From NCBI RefSeq assembly GCF_903944925.1, contig NZ_CAJATU010000170.1:80010-144009 (forward strand): a stretch of DNA of 64,000 nt, given 5' to 3'. The number at the start of each line of letters is the position of its first letter. Within the stretch, counting starts at the first letter, position 1. Below, piece after piece: positions 40,987-50,418 of this stretch. A program made the translations under genes and the position numbers. Under the pieces are notes generated by a model. It had not been told where the DNA came from. It saw nothing but the letters and a program-made list of their open reading frames with translations, and ran no database searches. This DNA is from an uncultured Rhodopila sp. (GTDB lineage: Bacteria; Pseudomonadota; Alphaproteobacteria; Acetobacterales; Acetobacteraceae).

Positions 40987-41787
40987 ATGAGCGGCAAGGT
41001 GTTGTATAGTCAGGACGGGCCGATCGTTACGATAACTCTGAACGATCCGGCGATGCGCAACCCGATTTCCGAACGCGAAACGGTCGATGCGTTGGTTGCG
41101 GCGATTGAACGCTTGAATCAGGACGGCACGGCACGGGTTGCGATCCTGACCGGCGCCGGCAGCGCGTTCAGCTCCGGCGGGGATTTGCGGGCGATGCGGA
41201 AGTCGTTCGATGCGCGCGCCGAAAAGCCGGCGCTGACGCCGCATTACTACAAGTTCGGCATCCAGCGCATTCCGCTGGCGTTCGAGAAGCTGGATGTGCC
41301 GATCATTGCGGCAGTGAACGGTCCGGCGATCGGGGCGGGGCTGGATTTGGCGTGCATGTGCGACATGCGCATCGCTGCGGAAACTGCCCGCTTTGCCGAA
41401 AGCTTCGTGAAGGTCGGCATTGTTCCCGGCGATGGCGGGGCGTGGCTGCTGCCGCGGGTCGTTGGCTATTCGAAAGCGTGCGAAATGGTGTTCACCGGGG
41501 ATACGCTGAACGCGGCGGAGGCTTTGGCGTGCGGGCTGGTCTCACGGGTCGTGCCGGACGGGCAACTGCTGGATGCGGCGAAGGCGCTGGCGGAGCGTGT
41601 CGCGGTGAACCCGCCGCATGCGGTGCGGATGGCGAAACGGCTGCTGATCGAAGGGCGGCACAGCCGGTTGGATACGCTGCTGGAACTGTCCGCCAGCTTG
41701 CAGGCGCTGGCGCATGCGACGGCGGATCACCGGGAAGCGGTGAATGCGTTCCTGGAGAAGCGGAAGCCGGAGTTCAGCCGGGACTGA
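40987..41787 (+). CDS. enoyl-CoA hydratase/isomerase (crotonase) family protein
   Basis: 266 aa. Crotonase fold: oxyanion-hole segments GAGSAFSSGGDLRAM and GPAIGAGLDLACMCDMRIA. Of the two glutamates of classical enoyl-CoA hydratase, the second is kept (KACEMVFTGD) but the position of the first is not Glu (ESFVKVGIVPGDGGAW, Phe aligned), while an Asp lies in PGDGG. Isomerase, hydrolase or hydratase activity is therefore open. AAGGA at 40973-40977. Probably co-transcribed with the acyl-CoA dehydrogenase. Confidence 0.88.
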   Translation: MSGKVLYSQDGPIVTITLNDPAMRNPISERETVDALVAAIERLNQDGTARVAILTGAGSAFSSGGDLRAMRKSFDARAEKPALTPHYYKFGIQRIPLAFEKLDVPIIAAVNGPAIGAGLDLACMCDMRIAAETARFAESFVKVGIVPGDGGAWLLPRVVGYSKACEMVFTGDTLNAAEALACGLVSRVVPDGQLLDAAKALAERVAVNPPHAVRMAKRLLIEGRHSRLDTLLELSASLQALAHATADHREAVNAFLEKRKPEFSRD

Positions 41788-41903
41788 CAGCCGGACATCG
41801 CGGCCCGACAATTGCGGTGTCCCGGCCACGCGTGGAAACGGTTCGGCGAAAGCCTTCTCCGCGGGACTTCACCGGCATGACGGCCGCCACCCCGCTGTGC
41901 CGG

Positions 41904-41922
41904 GGCCGGATTTTGTCCGGCC
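41904..41922. repeat. hairpin of the REP-like family
   Basis: GGCCGGA-TTTTG-TCCGGCC, nearly the same core as at 25651-25668 (GGCCGGA-TTTAG-TCCGGC). Lies in the 205-base gap before the RND pump genes and may end the crotonase transcript. Confidence 0.5.
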
Positions 41923-41992
41923 GAATCTCTGTCCATTTCCAATAGGGTCTGCCAAACTGACCGGGCGTTAACCCCGGCGGAATCCTCTCCCC

Positions 41993-43099
41993 ATGACCCT
42001 GAAGCCCGCAATCGGCGCCGTCCTCCTGCTGTTTTCGGCCGGGGCGCTCGCCCAGTCCGCGCCGCCCAAAGCCGTCCCGGTCGGTGTCGTCGAAGCCGCC
42101 AGGCAGCCCATCACCCGCGGCTCCGCCTTTGTCGGCCGCATCGAGGCGACCGAGAAAGTAGACATCCGCGCCCGCGTGACCGGCTATCTCGACGCCGTGC
42201 TGTTCAAGGAGGGTGACACGGTCGCAGCCGGAGCGCCGCTGTATCGTATCGAGAAAGCCCCGTTCGAGGCCGCGTTGCAGGAAGCCCGCGGCGCCCTGGT
42301 GCAGGCGCAGGGCAACTACGCCAACGCCAGCATCCAGCGGCAACGGGCGGACGAACTGGTCAAGACCAACGCCACCTCCATCGCCACCCGCGACGAACGC
42401 CGCGCCGCCGAGACCAACGCCCAGGGTGCCGTGATCCGCGCCGATGCCAACGTCAACAGCGCGCAGATCAACCTGTCCTACACCGACATCACCGCCCCCA
42501 TCGCCGGCCGCATCGGCCGATCGGCTGTGACCAAGGGCAATGTCGTTTCACCGGATTCCGGCGTGTTGACGGTGATCCTCAGTGAGGACCCGATCTATGC
42601 GGTGTTCCCGGTCAGCCAGCGCGAGTTCCTCCGCGTCAAGAAAACCGAGGATAAGCTCAACACCGACTCGCTGCTGGTGAAGCTGCGCTTCGCCGACGGC
42701 ACGCTGTATCCCGAGGACGGCAAGATCAACTTCGTCGACGTCAAGGTGGACCGCGGCACCGACACCGTCATCGTCCGCGCCGTGGTGCCCAACCCGCACG
42801 GCGCTCTCGTCGATGGCGAGTTCGTCACCGTCGCCGTGCAAGGCGACACGCCGGATGAGAAAGTTGTCGTCCCGCAGGCCGCGCTGATAGCAGATCAGGG
42901 GGGCACCTACGTGTTTGTCGCCGAAAACGGCAAGGCGGTGGTGAAGCGCCTCAAGTTGGGGCCGGAGGTCGGATCGAACATCGCCGTCGAATCAGGGCTG
43001 GAGGGCGGCGAGCAGGTGATCGTCGAGGGCCTGCAAGGCCTGCGCCCGGATGCCCCGGTGGCGCCGGCACCCGTCGCCGTCGCGATCCCGGGCGGCTGA
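41993..43099 (+). CDS. RND efflux periplasmic adaptor subunit
   Basis: 368 aa membrane fusion protein. Signal peptide at 1-20 ([20 protein letters not shown]). Lipoyl-like half motifs [19 protein letters not shown] and [20 protein letters not shown] flank a helical hairpin ([20 protein letters not shown]); beta-barrel and membrane-proximal domains follow. Links the inner-membrane pump to an outer-membrane channel. No lipobox Cys. The pump gene starts 4 bases after its stop. No regulator or outer-membrane factor gene is adjacent. Confidence 0.93.
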   Translation: MTLKPAIGAVLLLFSAGALAQSAPPKAVPVGVVEAARQPITRGSAFVGRIEATEKVDIRARVTGYLDAVLFKEGDTVAAGAPLYRIEKAPFEAALQEARGALVQAQGNYANASIQRQRADELVKTNATSIATRDERRAAETNAQGAVIRADANVNSAQINLSYTDITAPIAGRIGRSAVTKGNVVSPDSGVLTVILSEDPIYAVFPVSQREFLRVKKTEDKLNTDSLLVKLRFADGTLYPEDGKINFVDVKVDRGTDTVIVRAVVPNPHGALVDGEFVTVAVQGDTPDEKVVVPQAALIADQGGTYVFVAENGKAVVKRLKLGPEVGSNIAVESGLEGGEQVIVEGLQGLRPDAPVAPAPVAVAIPGG

Positions 43100-43103
43100 C
43101 GCC

Positions 43104-46100
43104 ATGATCTCCGCGGTTTTCGTCGATCGCCCCCGCCTGGCGATCGTCATTTCGCTGCTGCTCACCATCGCCGGGCTGATCTCGATCCTGGTCATCCCGG
43201 TGGCGCAGTATCCCGACGTGGTGCCGCCGCAGGTCTCCGTCACCACGGTCTATCCGGGCGCCTCGGCCGCCGTCGTGGAAGCCACGGTGGCCCAGCCGAT
43301 AGAGGCGCAGATCGTCGGTGTCGACAAGCTGATCTACATGAAGAGCGTCAGCGGCGACGACGGCAGCTATACGCTGAAACTGTCGTTCGAACTCGGCACC
43401 GACCCCGATATCAACACCGTCAACGTCAACAACCGGGTGCAGATCGCGCTGTCGAAACTGCCGGCGGAGGTGCGCCAGCAGGGTGTGACCGTGAAGAAAC
43501 AGTCTTCCGCCATGCTCGGCGTGATCGCGGTGTATTCGCCGAAGCAGACGCATGACGGGCTGTTCGTGTCGAACTATGTGGCGATCAACCTGCTGGACCA
43601 GATCAAGGCCAGTCCGGGCGTCGGCGATGCCTATCCGTTCGGCGCGCAGGACTATGCCATGCGGGTGTGGCTGCAAACCGACCGCATGACCGGCCTCGGG
43701 CTGACCGCGGCGGACGTCATCGACGCGATCAAGGCGCAGAACGCGCAGGCCGCCGCCGGCCGCATCGGCGCCCGGCCGATCAGCAACGACCAGCAATTGC
43801 AGTTGAATATCCAGTTGAAGGGGCGGCTGACGACGGTCGCGGAATTCGAGAATATCGTCATCCGCGCCAACCAGGACGGCTCGGTGCTGCGGCTGCGCGA
43901 CATCGCCCGGGTCGAGCTGGGCGCGGTGTCGCTGGATCGCGAGACCAAGCTGGACGGCGGCAGTTCGGCGTTGATCGCGCTGTATCAGACGCCCGGCGCC
44001 AACGCGGTGGCGACCCTGGCGGGCGTCAGGAAGCAGTTGCAGGAGCTGTCGAAGGACTTCCCCGAGGACCTGGAATGGAAGGTCACCTACGACACCACGA
44101 CCTTCGTCACCGACACGATCCATGAGGTGATGAAGACGCTGGTGGAAGCCTTCGTGCTGGTCGTCCTGGTGGTCTACCTGTTCCTCGGCAGCTTCCGCGC
44201 CACCCTGATCCCGACTCTCGCCGTCCCGGTCAGCCTGATCGGCGCCTTCATCGTGCTGAACGCCATCGGCTACTCCGCCAACTCCGTCAGCCTGCTGGCC
44301 GTGGTGCTGGCCATCGGCATCGTCGTCGATGACGCGATCGTCGTCGTCGAGGCGGTTGAGCACGAGATGGAGGCGCATCCCGAGCGGTCGGTCGCGGAGT
44401 CCACCAAGAATGCGATGAAACTGATCACCGCGCCGGTGATCGCCATCACCCTGGTGCTGCTGTCGGTGTTCGTGCCCATCGGCTTCATCGCCGGCATCTC
44501 CGGCGAGTTGTTCCGCCAGTTCGCCGTCACCGTCGCGGTGGCGATGCTGCTGTCGGCGATCAACGCGCTGACCTTGTCGCCGGCGTTGTGCGCGCTGCTG
44601 CTGAAGCCGCATCACGGCCCGCGCCGGGGTCCGATCGGCTATGTCATGCGCGCCATCGACCGGGTGCGTGACGCCTATGGCGCGGTCGTGGCGCGGCTGG
44701 TGCGCATCGCCATCATCAGCATCCCGATCACCCTGGTCGCCGCGTTCGGCGTCTTCGGCCTGAGCAAGGTGACGCCCACCGGCTTCCTGCCGCAGGACGA
44801 CCAGGGCGCGTTCTTCGTGCTGGTGCAGCTTCCCGACGGCGCCTCCGTCGGCCGCACCGAGGCGGTGATCGACAAGGTCAACGCGCTGCTGAAGGACGAA
44901 CACGCGATCGAGGACGTGTCGTCCATCGCCGGCTTCAACTTCCTCGACGGCATCTCGCAGTCCAACGCCGCGTTCCTGATCGTCACGTTGAAGCCGTTCG
45001 AGGACCGCAAGGACCCGGCGCAGTCCGCCGATGCGGTCATCGGCCGGCTGAGCGGGACGCTGCGCGGCGTGCGCGGCGCCACGGTGGTGCCGCTGGCGCC
45101 GCCGCCGATCATCGGGCTCGGCAGCGGGGGCGGGTTTGCGTATGTGCTGCAGGATACGCGCGGCGGCGATGCCAAGGCCATGGCGCAGGTGCTGCGGGGG
45201 CTGCTGGTGGCGGCGAACCAGGACCCTCAGTTGACCCGGGTGTTCAGCACGTTCTCGGCCACCAACCCGTCGATCTACCTGGATATCGACCGCGACAAGG
45301 CGCAGATCCTGGGGGTGCCGCTCACCGGTGTGTTCCAGACCCTGCAGGCGAATCTCGGCGGCGCGTATGTCAACGACTTCAACCTGTTCGGGCGGACCTG
45401 GCAGGTGCAGGTGCAGGCGGAGGCGCCGGATCGCGGCTCGATCGACGACATCTACCGGCTGAACGTGAAGGGTGCCGGCGGTGAGATGGTGCCGCTGCGC
45501 AGCCTGGTGGAGGTGCGGGTGGTGCAGGGGCCGCAGTCGCTAATCCGCTATAACAACCGCCGCGCGGTGGTGATCCAGGGATCGGGTGCGCCGGGGGTGT
45601 CGTCCGGGGCGGCGCTGGCGGCGATGGATGCGGTGGCGGCGCGGACTTTGCCGAGCGGCTATCGCGGCGATTGGACCGATACGTCGTTCCAGGAAAAGCG
45701 GGCGGAGGGGCAGACCGGGATCATCCTGGGGTTCGCGTTGCTGTTCGCCTACCTGTTCCTGGTAGCGCTGTATGAGAGCATCACCATTCCGGTGCCGGTG
45801 CTGCTGTCGGTGATCGTCGGGGTGCTGGGGTCTTTCGCCGCCATCGTCCTCGGCGGCCTGACGCTCGATCTGTACGGCCAGATCGGCATGGTCGTGCTGA
45901 TCGGGCTGGCTGCCAAGAACGGCATCCTGATCGTGGAGTTCTCCAAGGCGGAGCGGGAGAAGGGTGTCCCGCTGCTGCGCGCCGCGGCCGAGGGGGCGCG
46001 GTTGCGGTTCCGTCCGGTGATGATGACGAGCTTCGCGTTCATCCTCGGGCTGTATCCGCTGGTGGTGGCGGTGGGGCCGAGTCAGTTGGCTCGGCGCAAT

Positions 46101-46241
46101 GTCGGCACGCCGGTGTTCGGCGGGATGATCGCGGCGAGTTTCCTGGGGATTTTCGTGATCCCGATCCTGTACGTGGTGTTCCAGTCGGTGCGGGAGCGGC
46201 TGAAGGGGCAGGGCCGGAAGGAGGAGGTTCCGGCGGAGTGA
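43104..46241 (+). CDS. RND efflux pump permease subunit (HAE1 family)
   Basis: 1045 aa, 12 membrane segments expected; full length. N-terminal [20 protein letters not shown], the TM4 proton-relay motif [20 protein letters not shown] with paired Asp, and [20 protein letters not shown] (TM10-11, with the conserved Lys) mark the AcrB/MexB group, usually drug or hydrophobe exporters. Large periplasmic loops contain the porter and docking domains. Together with the adaptor it needs a TolC-type channel encoded elsewhere. Confidence 0.95.
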   Translation: MISAVFVDRPRLAIVISLLLTIAGLISILVIPVAQYPDVVPPQVSVTTVYPGASAAVVEATVAQPIEAQIVGVDKLIYMKSVSGDDGSYTLKLSFELGTDPDINTVNVNNRVQIALSKLPAEVRQQGVTVKKQSSAMLGVIAVYSPKQTHDGLFVSNYVAINLLDQIKASPGVGDAYPFGAQDYAMRVWLQTDRMTGLGLTAADVIDAIKAQNAQAAAGRIGARPISNDQQLQLNIQLKGRLTTVAEFENIVIRANQDGSVLRLRDIARVELGAVSLDRETKLDGGSSALIALYQTPGANAVATLAGVRKQLQELSKDFPEDLEWKVTYDTTTFVTDTIHEVMKTLVEAFVLVVLVVYLFLGSFRATLIPTLAVPVSLIGAFIVLNAIGYSANSVSLLAVVLAIGIVVDDAIVVVEAVEHEMEAHPERSVAESTKNAMKLITAPVIAITLVLLSVFVPIGFIAGISGELFRQFAVTVAVAMLLSAINALTLSPALCALLLKPHHGPRRGPIGYVMRAIDRVRDAYGAVVARLVRIAIISIPITLVAAFGVFGLSKVTPTGFLPQDDQGAFFVLVQLPDGASVGRTEAVIDKVNALLKDEHAIEDVSSIAGFNFLDGISQSNAAFLIVTLKPFEDRKDPAQSADAVIGRLSGTLRGVRGATVVPLAPPPIIGLGSGGGFAYVLQDTRGGDAKAMAQVLRGLLVAANQDPQLTRVFSTFSATNPSIYLDIDRDKAQILGVPLTGVFQTLQANLGGAYVNDFNLFGRTWQVQVQAEAPDRGSIDDIYRLNVKGAGGEMVPLRSLVEVRVVQGPQSLIRYNNRRAVVIQGSGAPGVSSGAALAAMDAVAARTLPSGYRGDWTDTSFQEKRAEGQTGIILGFALLFAYLFLVALYESITIPVPVLLSVIVGVLGSFAAIVLGGLTLDLYGQIGMVVLIGLAAKNGILIVEFSKAEREKGVPLLRAAAEGARLRFRPVMMTSFAFILGLYPLVVAVGPSQLARRNVGTPVFGGMIAASFLGIFVIPILYVVFQSVRERLKGQGRKEEVPAE

Positions 46242-46291
46242 TTGCGTTCCATGCTTCGGCCGTGGAGTAGCCGCCCGGGCAAGCTGTATGA

Positions 46292-46324
46292 CGTCATGGC
46301 GGGCGCAGGCCCGCCATCCACGCC
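46292..46324. repeat. REP-like hairpin, exact inverse of 31257-31289
   Basis: 33 bases identical in reverse complement to the unit before crtI, stem GGCGGGC/GCCCGCC round GCAG with CATCCACGCC on one side. Located between converging pump and phosphoesterase genes, where it could also act as a transcript end. Confidence 0.8.
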
Positions 46325-46370
46325 TGTTTCCGTACAGCCGCCGGACGGCCCATCTTTCGGCCGGCCGATG

Positions 46371-47804
46371 CTACTGCCCTCCCAGAAACGCCTTCACATG
46401 CGGCGCGATATCCGCGGTGGCCGCGGCAACAGTCGGATGCGCCGGCACCGGGTCCGGCACGGTCTTCAGCCGTTGCACATGTGCGCCGACATTGGCCGCT
46501 GCCGTGGGCAGCAGCATCGCCGCCGTGCTCAGCCCCTTCTGCATCCCGTTCGGTGCCCGCGCAGCCGATCGGCCGAGTTGTTCGGGTGTGACGGCGAACT
46601 TGGGCACCGCAATCGAGTCGGGCCCGTTGTTGCTGCCGTCGCCGGTCAGTGCATCCAGCAGGTCCGGCGCGGCCGCGTCGCGCGGCGTCAACGACGGAAA
46701 ATCGAATAGATTGCGTAACGTCGCGATGATTGAGGTGTGGTCGAACGGCGTATCCCCGGGCGGCCGGATAACCGAGCCCGGCGGCACGTAGGGCGAAACG
46801 ATCACCGCCGGCACCCGCACCCCGAAGCGATCGAACGCGAAACCGTCCGGAGCGGGGCCGCCGGGAGGCGTCGCGGCGGGCGGAACGACATGATCGTAGC
46901 AGCCGCCGTGCTCGTCATAGGTGATGATCAGCAGCGTATTCGCCCACCCGGGCCCGCCGCGCACCGCGTTATACACCGTTGCGATCAGCGCCTCCCCCAA
47001 CGCCACGTCATGCGGCGGATGCTGGTCGTTGGGCAGCTTCTTCTGCACCGGATCGGTGAAGTAACGCGGCTCGATGAAGGTATATGCGGGAAGATTACCG
47101 TTGGCGGCGTCGTTGACAAAATCCTGCTCGAAGAAACGAAAATGCGTGAAGGCGTCCCGCCACAGTTTCGCCAACGTCGCCGACTGCGGAATATCATGGA
47201 AATACACCCGCCAGGTCTGGCCGGCATCCTGCAGCCGGTTGAACACCGTATCCATGTTGTAGGGAAAATGCGTCGGCGAGTTGTTGACATAGCCGTTCGC
47301 GGTCCCGGTGTGGACAAAGAACCGGTTCGGCCAGGTCTGGCACGGCGCCGAGGCATGCCAGCGATCGGAAACCCCGAACGCCCGCGCCAACCGACTGAGC
47401 ACCGGCACCTGGTCAGGGGTGAAATAATGCATCACCGCCGCCGGATCGGGCGCCGGATCGACCGTCGGGTCCGGCGGCGGCTGGCGCATGTAGTTGTCGA
47501 CGAAGCCATCCATCGCCGGCACGCCGGTATTGGGCTGGCCGTCAGCGGTCAGGCCATTGATCTGCATGGCGATGTCGGTGAACAGCTCGCCCGGATCCGG
47601 GTCCGGTATGCACGCCGCCGTCGGCGTGAAGTCGGGTGACTTCCACACCGGCACGGTCTGCTGCAACCCGCCGGGCTTGTGCCAGGTGTTTTGCTCCGTG
47701 CCGGTCAGGCCGTCGAACGTCTCGTCGCTTTGGTAAAGCATTCCCAGCATCGAATCGAACGAGCGATTCTCCAGCATGAGGACCACGACATGCTTGATGT
47801 CCAT
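46371..47804 (-). CDS. phosphoesterase family protein (phospholipase C/AcpA type)
   Basis: 477 aa. Alkaline-phosphatase-like fold used by bacterial phospholipase C and acid phosphatase AcpA. N-terminal metal/nucleophile block HVVVLMLENRSFDSMLGMLY, substrate region FGVSDRWHASAPCQTWPNR, and the metal site TYDEHGGCYDHVVPP. AGGAGA precedes the ATG. Related enzymes are usually exported, but no signal peptide is visible here or in the upstream frame. The C-terminal 90 residues are low-complexity Ala/Pro-rich. Substrate (phospholipid or phosphate ester) unknown. Confidence 0.88.
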   Translation of the reverse strand: MDIKHVVVLMLENRSFDSMLGMLYQSDETFDGLTGTEQNTWHKPGGLQQTVPVWKSPDFTPTAACIPDPDPGELFTDIAMQINGLTADGQPNTGVPAMDGFVDNYMRQPPPDPTVDPAPDPAAVMHYFTPDQVPVLSRLARAFGVSDRWHASAPCQTWPNRFFVHTGTANGYVNNSPTHFPYNMDTVFNRLQDAGQTWRVYFHDIPQSATLAKLWRDAFTHFRFFEQDFVNDAANGNLPAYTFIEPRYFTDPVQKKLPNDQHPPHDVALGEALIATVYNAVRGGPGWANTLLIITYDEHGGCYDHVVPPAATPPGGPAPDGFAFDRFGVRVPAVIVSPYVPPGSVIRPPGDTPFDHTSIIATLRNLFDFPSLTPRDAAAPDLLDALTGDGSNNGPDSIAVPKFAVTPEQLGRSAARAPNGMQKGLSTAAMLLPTAAANVGAHVQRLKTVPDPVPAHPTVAAATADIAPHVKAFLGGQ

Positions 47805-48049
47805 TGGATTTCTCCTGCACGCAATATCAGAGCGGAAACGGCACGGTTTGTCCACTACGCCATTTGGCTGGCGGTCCGATGTGACAGCGGTCACTTCGTT
47901 GGCGCCGCCGCCACCCCGCGACCGCCGCCAGCCGCCAGCCGCCAATCGCCCGCAATCGATGTTTCACATACAAAATTTTTGCGTCACCGCGATTCCGCTC
48001 GGTATGACAATGCTCTAAGTAACGGGCGTGTGATCGAGAAGGACGGCCA

Positions 48050-48754
48050 ATGGGATCATCGAGCGATAGCACCGGGGCTGCGGACCCGATGCAGCCCAGC
48101 CAATACACCGCGGCAATGCTGCGCGTCATCGAGCAGCGCGGCCCGCTCCTGCCCATCGGCCGCGCCATCGAGATCGGCACCGGCAGCGGCGTGCTGCTGG
48201 CGGCGCTGTCGCGGCGCGGCGCCGGCGCGTTGTGGGGGGTCGACATCGACCCCGACGCGCTGGCGGCAACCGCCCGTTTGTTGCGCCAGGAAGCCGGCGA
48301 CAAGCCGGTGCAGCTTCTGCTCGGCAATGTATGGGAACCGGTGCCGCCGCTGGCCTTCGACGCGGTGATCGCCAACCTGCCGCACTATCCGGCCGAGCTG
48401 CAAGCGCAGGACGGCCGCGGTTCGCGCTGGAGCGGAGGCGGCCGCCGCGCGCTCGATGTCTTTCTGCACGGCCTGGCGGCGCACCTGTCGGCCGGAGGCG
48501 CCGCCTGGATCACCCACCATGCGCTTGTCGGGCTGGAGCAGACCAGGGACATCCTGGCGGAACACCGCCTGACGGCCGAGATCGTGTTCTCCTGGACGGT
48601 GCATGAGACCGCCGCGCGGATCGCCGACCTGCCGCCGCCGTTACGGGCGAGCGCCCTGCTGCGCCGCATCGGCCCCTATCACTTCACCGAAGCCGATGTG
48701 CTGGAAATCCGCCACGCCGGGTGTCCGCCGCTGTCCGCCAGCGCCTCGATATGA
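48050..48754 (+). CDS. class I SAM-dependent methyltransferase, PrmC/HemK-like
   Basis: 234 aa. SAM-binding motif AIEIGTGSGVLLAALSRRGA, acidic ribose loop WGVDIDPDAL, and the catalytic region AVIANLPHYPAEL, equivalent to the NPPY motif of amide/amine methyltransferases but changed to NLPH. Such proteins methylate Gln in proteins or N on small molecules; the substitution makes the target uncertain. Its stop overlaps the start of the binding protein-permease gene (ATGA), so it is co-translated with an uptake system, an unusual pairing. Confidence 0.82.
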   Translation: MGSSSDSTGAADPMQPSQYTAAMLRVIEQRGPLLPIGRAIEIGTGSGVLLAALSRRGAGALWGVDIDPDALAATARLLRQEAGDKPVQLLLGNVWEPVPPLAFDAVIANLPHYPAELQAQDGRGSRWSGGGRRALDVFLHGLAAHLSAGGAAWITHHALVGLEQTRDILAEHRLTAEIVFSWTVHETAARIADLPPPLRASALLRRIGPYHFTEADVLEIRHAGCPPLSASASI

Positions 48755-50418
48755 ACGCGATTCGTCGTTTGTTCCTGCTGCTGTTGCTTGTTCTTCCGCG
48801 CCCGGCCGCGGCAGACGACGGACCGGCGGCAGCGCCGGATGCCACGCGGCAGGCGATCGCCGCGGCGCTTGCCGAGGCCCGGGCGCGCGGCTGCGAAAAC
48901 CCCGCGAACACGCTCGATCACATCCTCTGCGCCGGTGTGGTGCGCATCGGTGTGCGAGCGAATTACCCGGGTTTCGGCGTGGCCTCCGCCGCGGAGGACG
49001 GCGGCGTCTCCTACAAGGGATATGACGTCGGTGTGGCGCAGGAGATCGCCCGGCGCCTCGGCGTGCGGATGGAGCCGATCGGCGTCAACCCCGGCAACCG
49101 GATCGCCATGGCGGCGGAAGGCCAGGTGGACATGGTCGTTGCGACGATGGCGCACTCCGTGTCGCGGGACAAGCAGGTCACGTTCATCCGGCCGCACTAC
49201 TACGGCTCGGCGACGGCGGTGATCGCATCCGCCGCCTTGCATCTGCCGGACCTCGCGTCCCTGGCCGGCCGCACTGTTTGCGTGCCGCTCGGCGCCGCCT
49301 CCAACGGCGTGCTGGCGCGGCACGGGGCCAGGCTGATGTTGTTCGACCAGCCCCAGCATCTGCTGGATGCGCTGCGGTTCGGACGCTGCGCGGTGGTGAC
49401 GCACGACGAATCCTTCTTCGTCGAGGCCATGAGCGACCCGGCGTTCGCGGCGCAGTTTGCGCAAAAGTTCACCTTCTCGCCCGGTCCATGGGGCATCGGC
49501 ATCGCGCAACAGGGTTCGGCCGAGTTGGCGCACCTGCTTGGCCTGCTGGTGACGGACTTCCATCGCAGCGGGCTGCTGGTTGGCCTGGCCGCCCGTGACG
49601 GCGTGCCCGGCGGGTTTCTCGCGGAGCAGGCGCGGACCTGGTCGCGGTCGGACTGCATCCTGGCGGATGGCGATCCATCCCCCGCGTGCATGCTGAAGCC
49701 GATCGACGATGTCGATGCGCCGACTTCGTTTGCCGGGCGGGTCGCGGGGGGTGAAGCGTGGCTGCAGCAGCATCTCGGCCTGGAGATTCACTTCCCCATG
49801 CTGAAGGGTCAGGCGGCGCTGGCGCTGTTCCGCGACGGCATCGTCAACTCCCTGCTGCTGGTGTTCGGCGCGATCCTGGCGACGGTCGGGTTCGCGCTGG
49901 CCTTCCAGTACGGCCTGCGGCATCGCTGGTCGGAGGTGAGGATCGCCGCCGGCGTGCTGACCATGCTGCTGCAATCCAGCCCGATCGTCCTGCTGCTGAT
50001 CCTCGGCTATTTCATCACCACGGCGCTGCTGACCTACGATACCGGCGTGGCGATGGGCATCGCGGTGGTGGTCATCGGCCTGGCCAACGGCAGCTTCGCC
50101 GGTTCGGCGATGGCCGACGCCGCGCGCGTGCTGGCCGCCGGGGGCGACCCGGCACAGGTTCCGCTGCGGACGGTGCTGCGGCGCTCGGCAACGCAGCTCA
50201 CCAGCTTCATCGCCAATGCCGCCCGCGCCAGCGCGGTGGCGAGTTTCATCGGCACGCCCGAGCTGCTCACCTCGCTGACCGAGATCGCCTCCGTGACCTC
50301 CGAGCGGCGTACGACGTTCACGCTGCTGCTGATCTTCTACCTCATCATCGTCATGACGGTGGTCGGCCTTTCGGGACTGCTGACCCGATGGCTGACGGCG
50401 CCGGAGAAACGCGCGTGA
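48751..50418 (+). CDS. fused periplasmic binding protein and ABC permease (amino-acid type)
   Basis: 555 aa. Signal-like hydrophobic N-terminus (IRRLFLLLLLVLPRPAAA). Residues about 45-310 are a family 3 solute-binding domain (RIGVRANYPGFGV, GYDVGVAQEIARRLGVRM, DMVVATMAHSVSRDKQVTFI). From about 355 there are four or five membrane helices of a His/Glu-type permease (GIVNSLLLVFGAILATVGFA, LQSSPIVLLLILGYFI) with an EAA-like loop (AARVLAAGGDPAQVPLRTVL). Fused binding/permease proteins are known for glutamine transporters. ATG overlaps the methyltransferase; stop overlaps the next gene (GTGA). No ATPase gene is present. Confidence 0.85.
   Translation: MNAIRRLFLLLLLVLPRPAAADDGPAAAPDATRQAIAAALAEARARGCENPANTLDHILCAGVVRIGVRANYPGFGVASAAEDGGVSYKGYDVGVAQEIARRLGVRMEPIGVNPGNRIAMAAEGQVDMVVATMAHSVSRDKQVTFIRPHYYGSATAVIASAALHLPDLASLAGRTVCVPLGAASNGVLARHGARLMLFDQPQHLLDALRFGRCAVVTHDESFFVEAMSDPAFAAQFAQKFTFSPGPWGIGIAQQGSAELAHLLGLLVTDFHRSGLLVGLAARDGVPGGFLAEQARTWSRSDCILADGDPSPACMLKPIDDVDAPTSFAGRVAGGEAWLQQHLGLEIHFPMLKGQAALALFRDGIVNSLLLVFGAILATVGFALAFQYGLRHRWSEVRIAAGVLTMLLQSSPIVLLLILGYFITTALLTYDTGVAMGIAVVVIGLANGSFAGSAMADAARVLAAGGDPAQVPLRTVLRRSATQLTSFIANAARASAVASFIGTPELLTSLTEIASVTSERRTTFTLLLIFYLIIVMTVVGLSGLLTRWLTAPEKRA

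Noticed and set aside
42951..44903. 650-codon open frame opposite the RND pump genes
   Set aside because: Low-complexity His/Asp/Gln-rich translation, no ribosome site, antisense to conserved pump genes.
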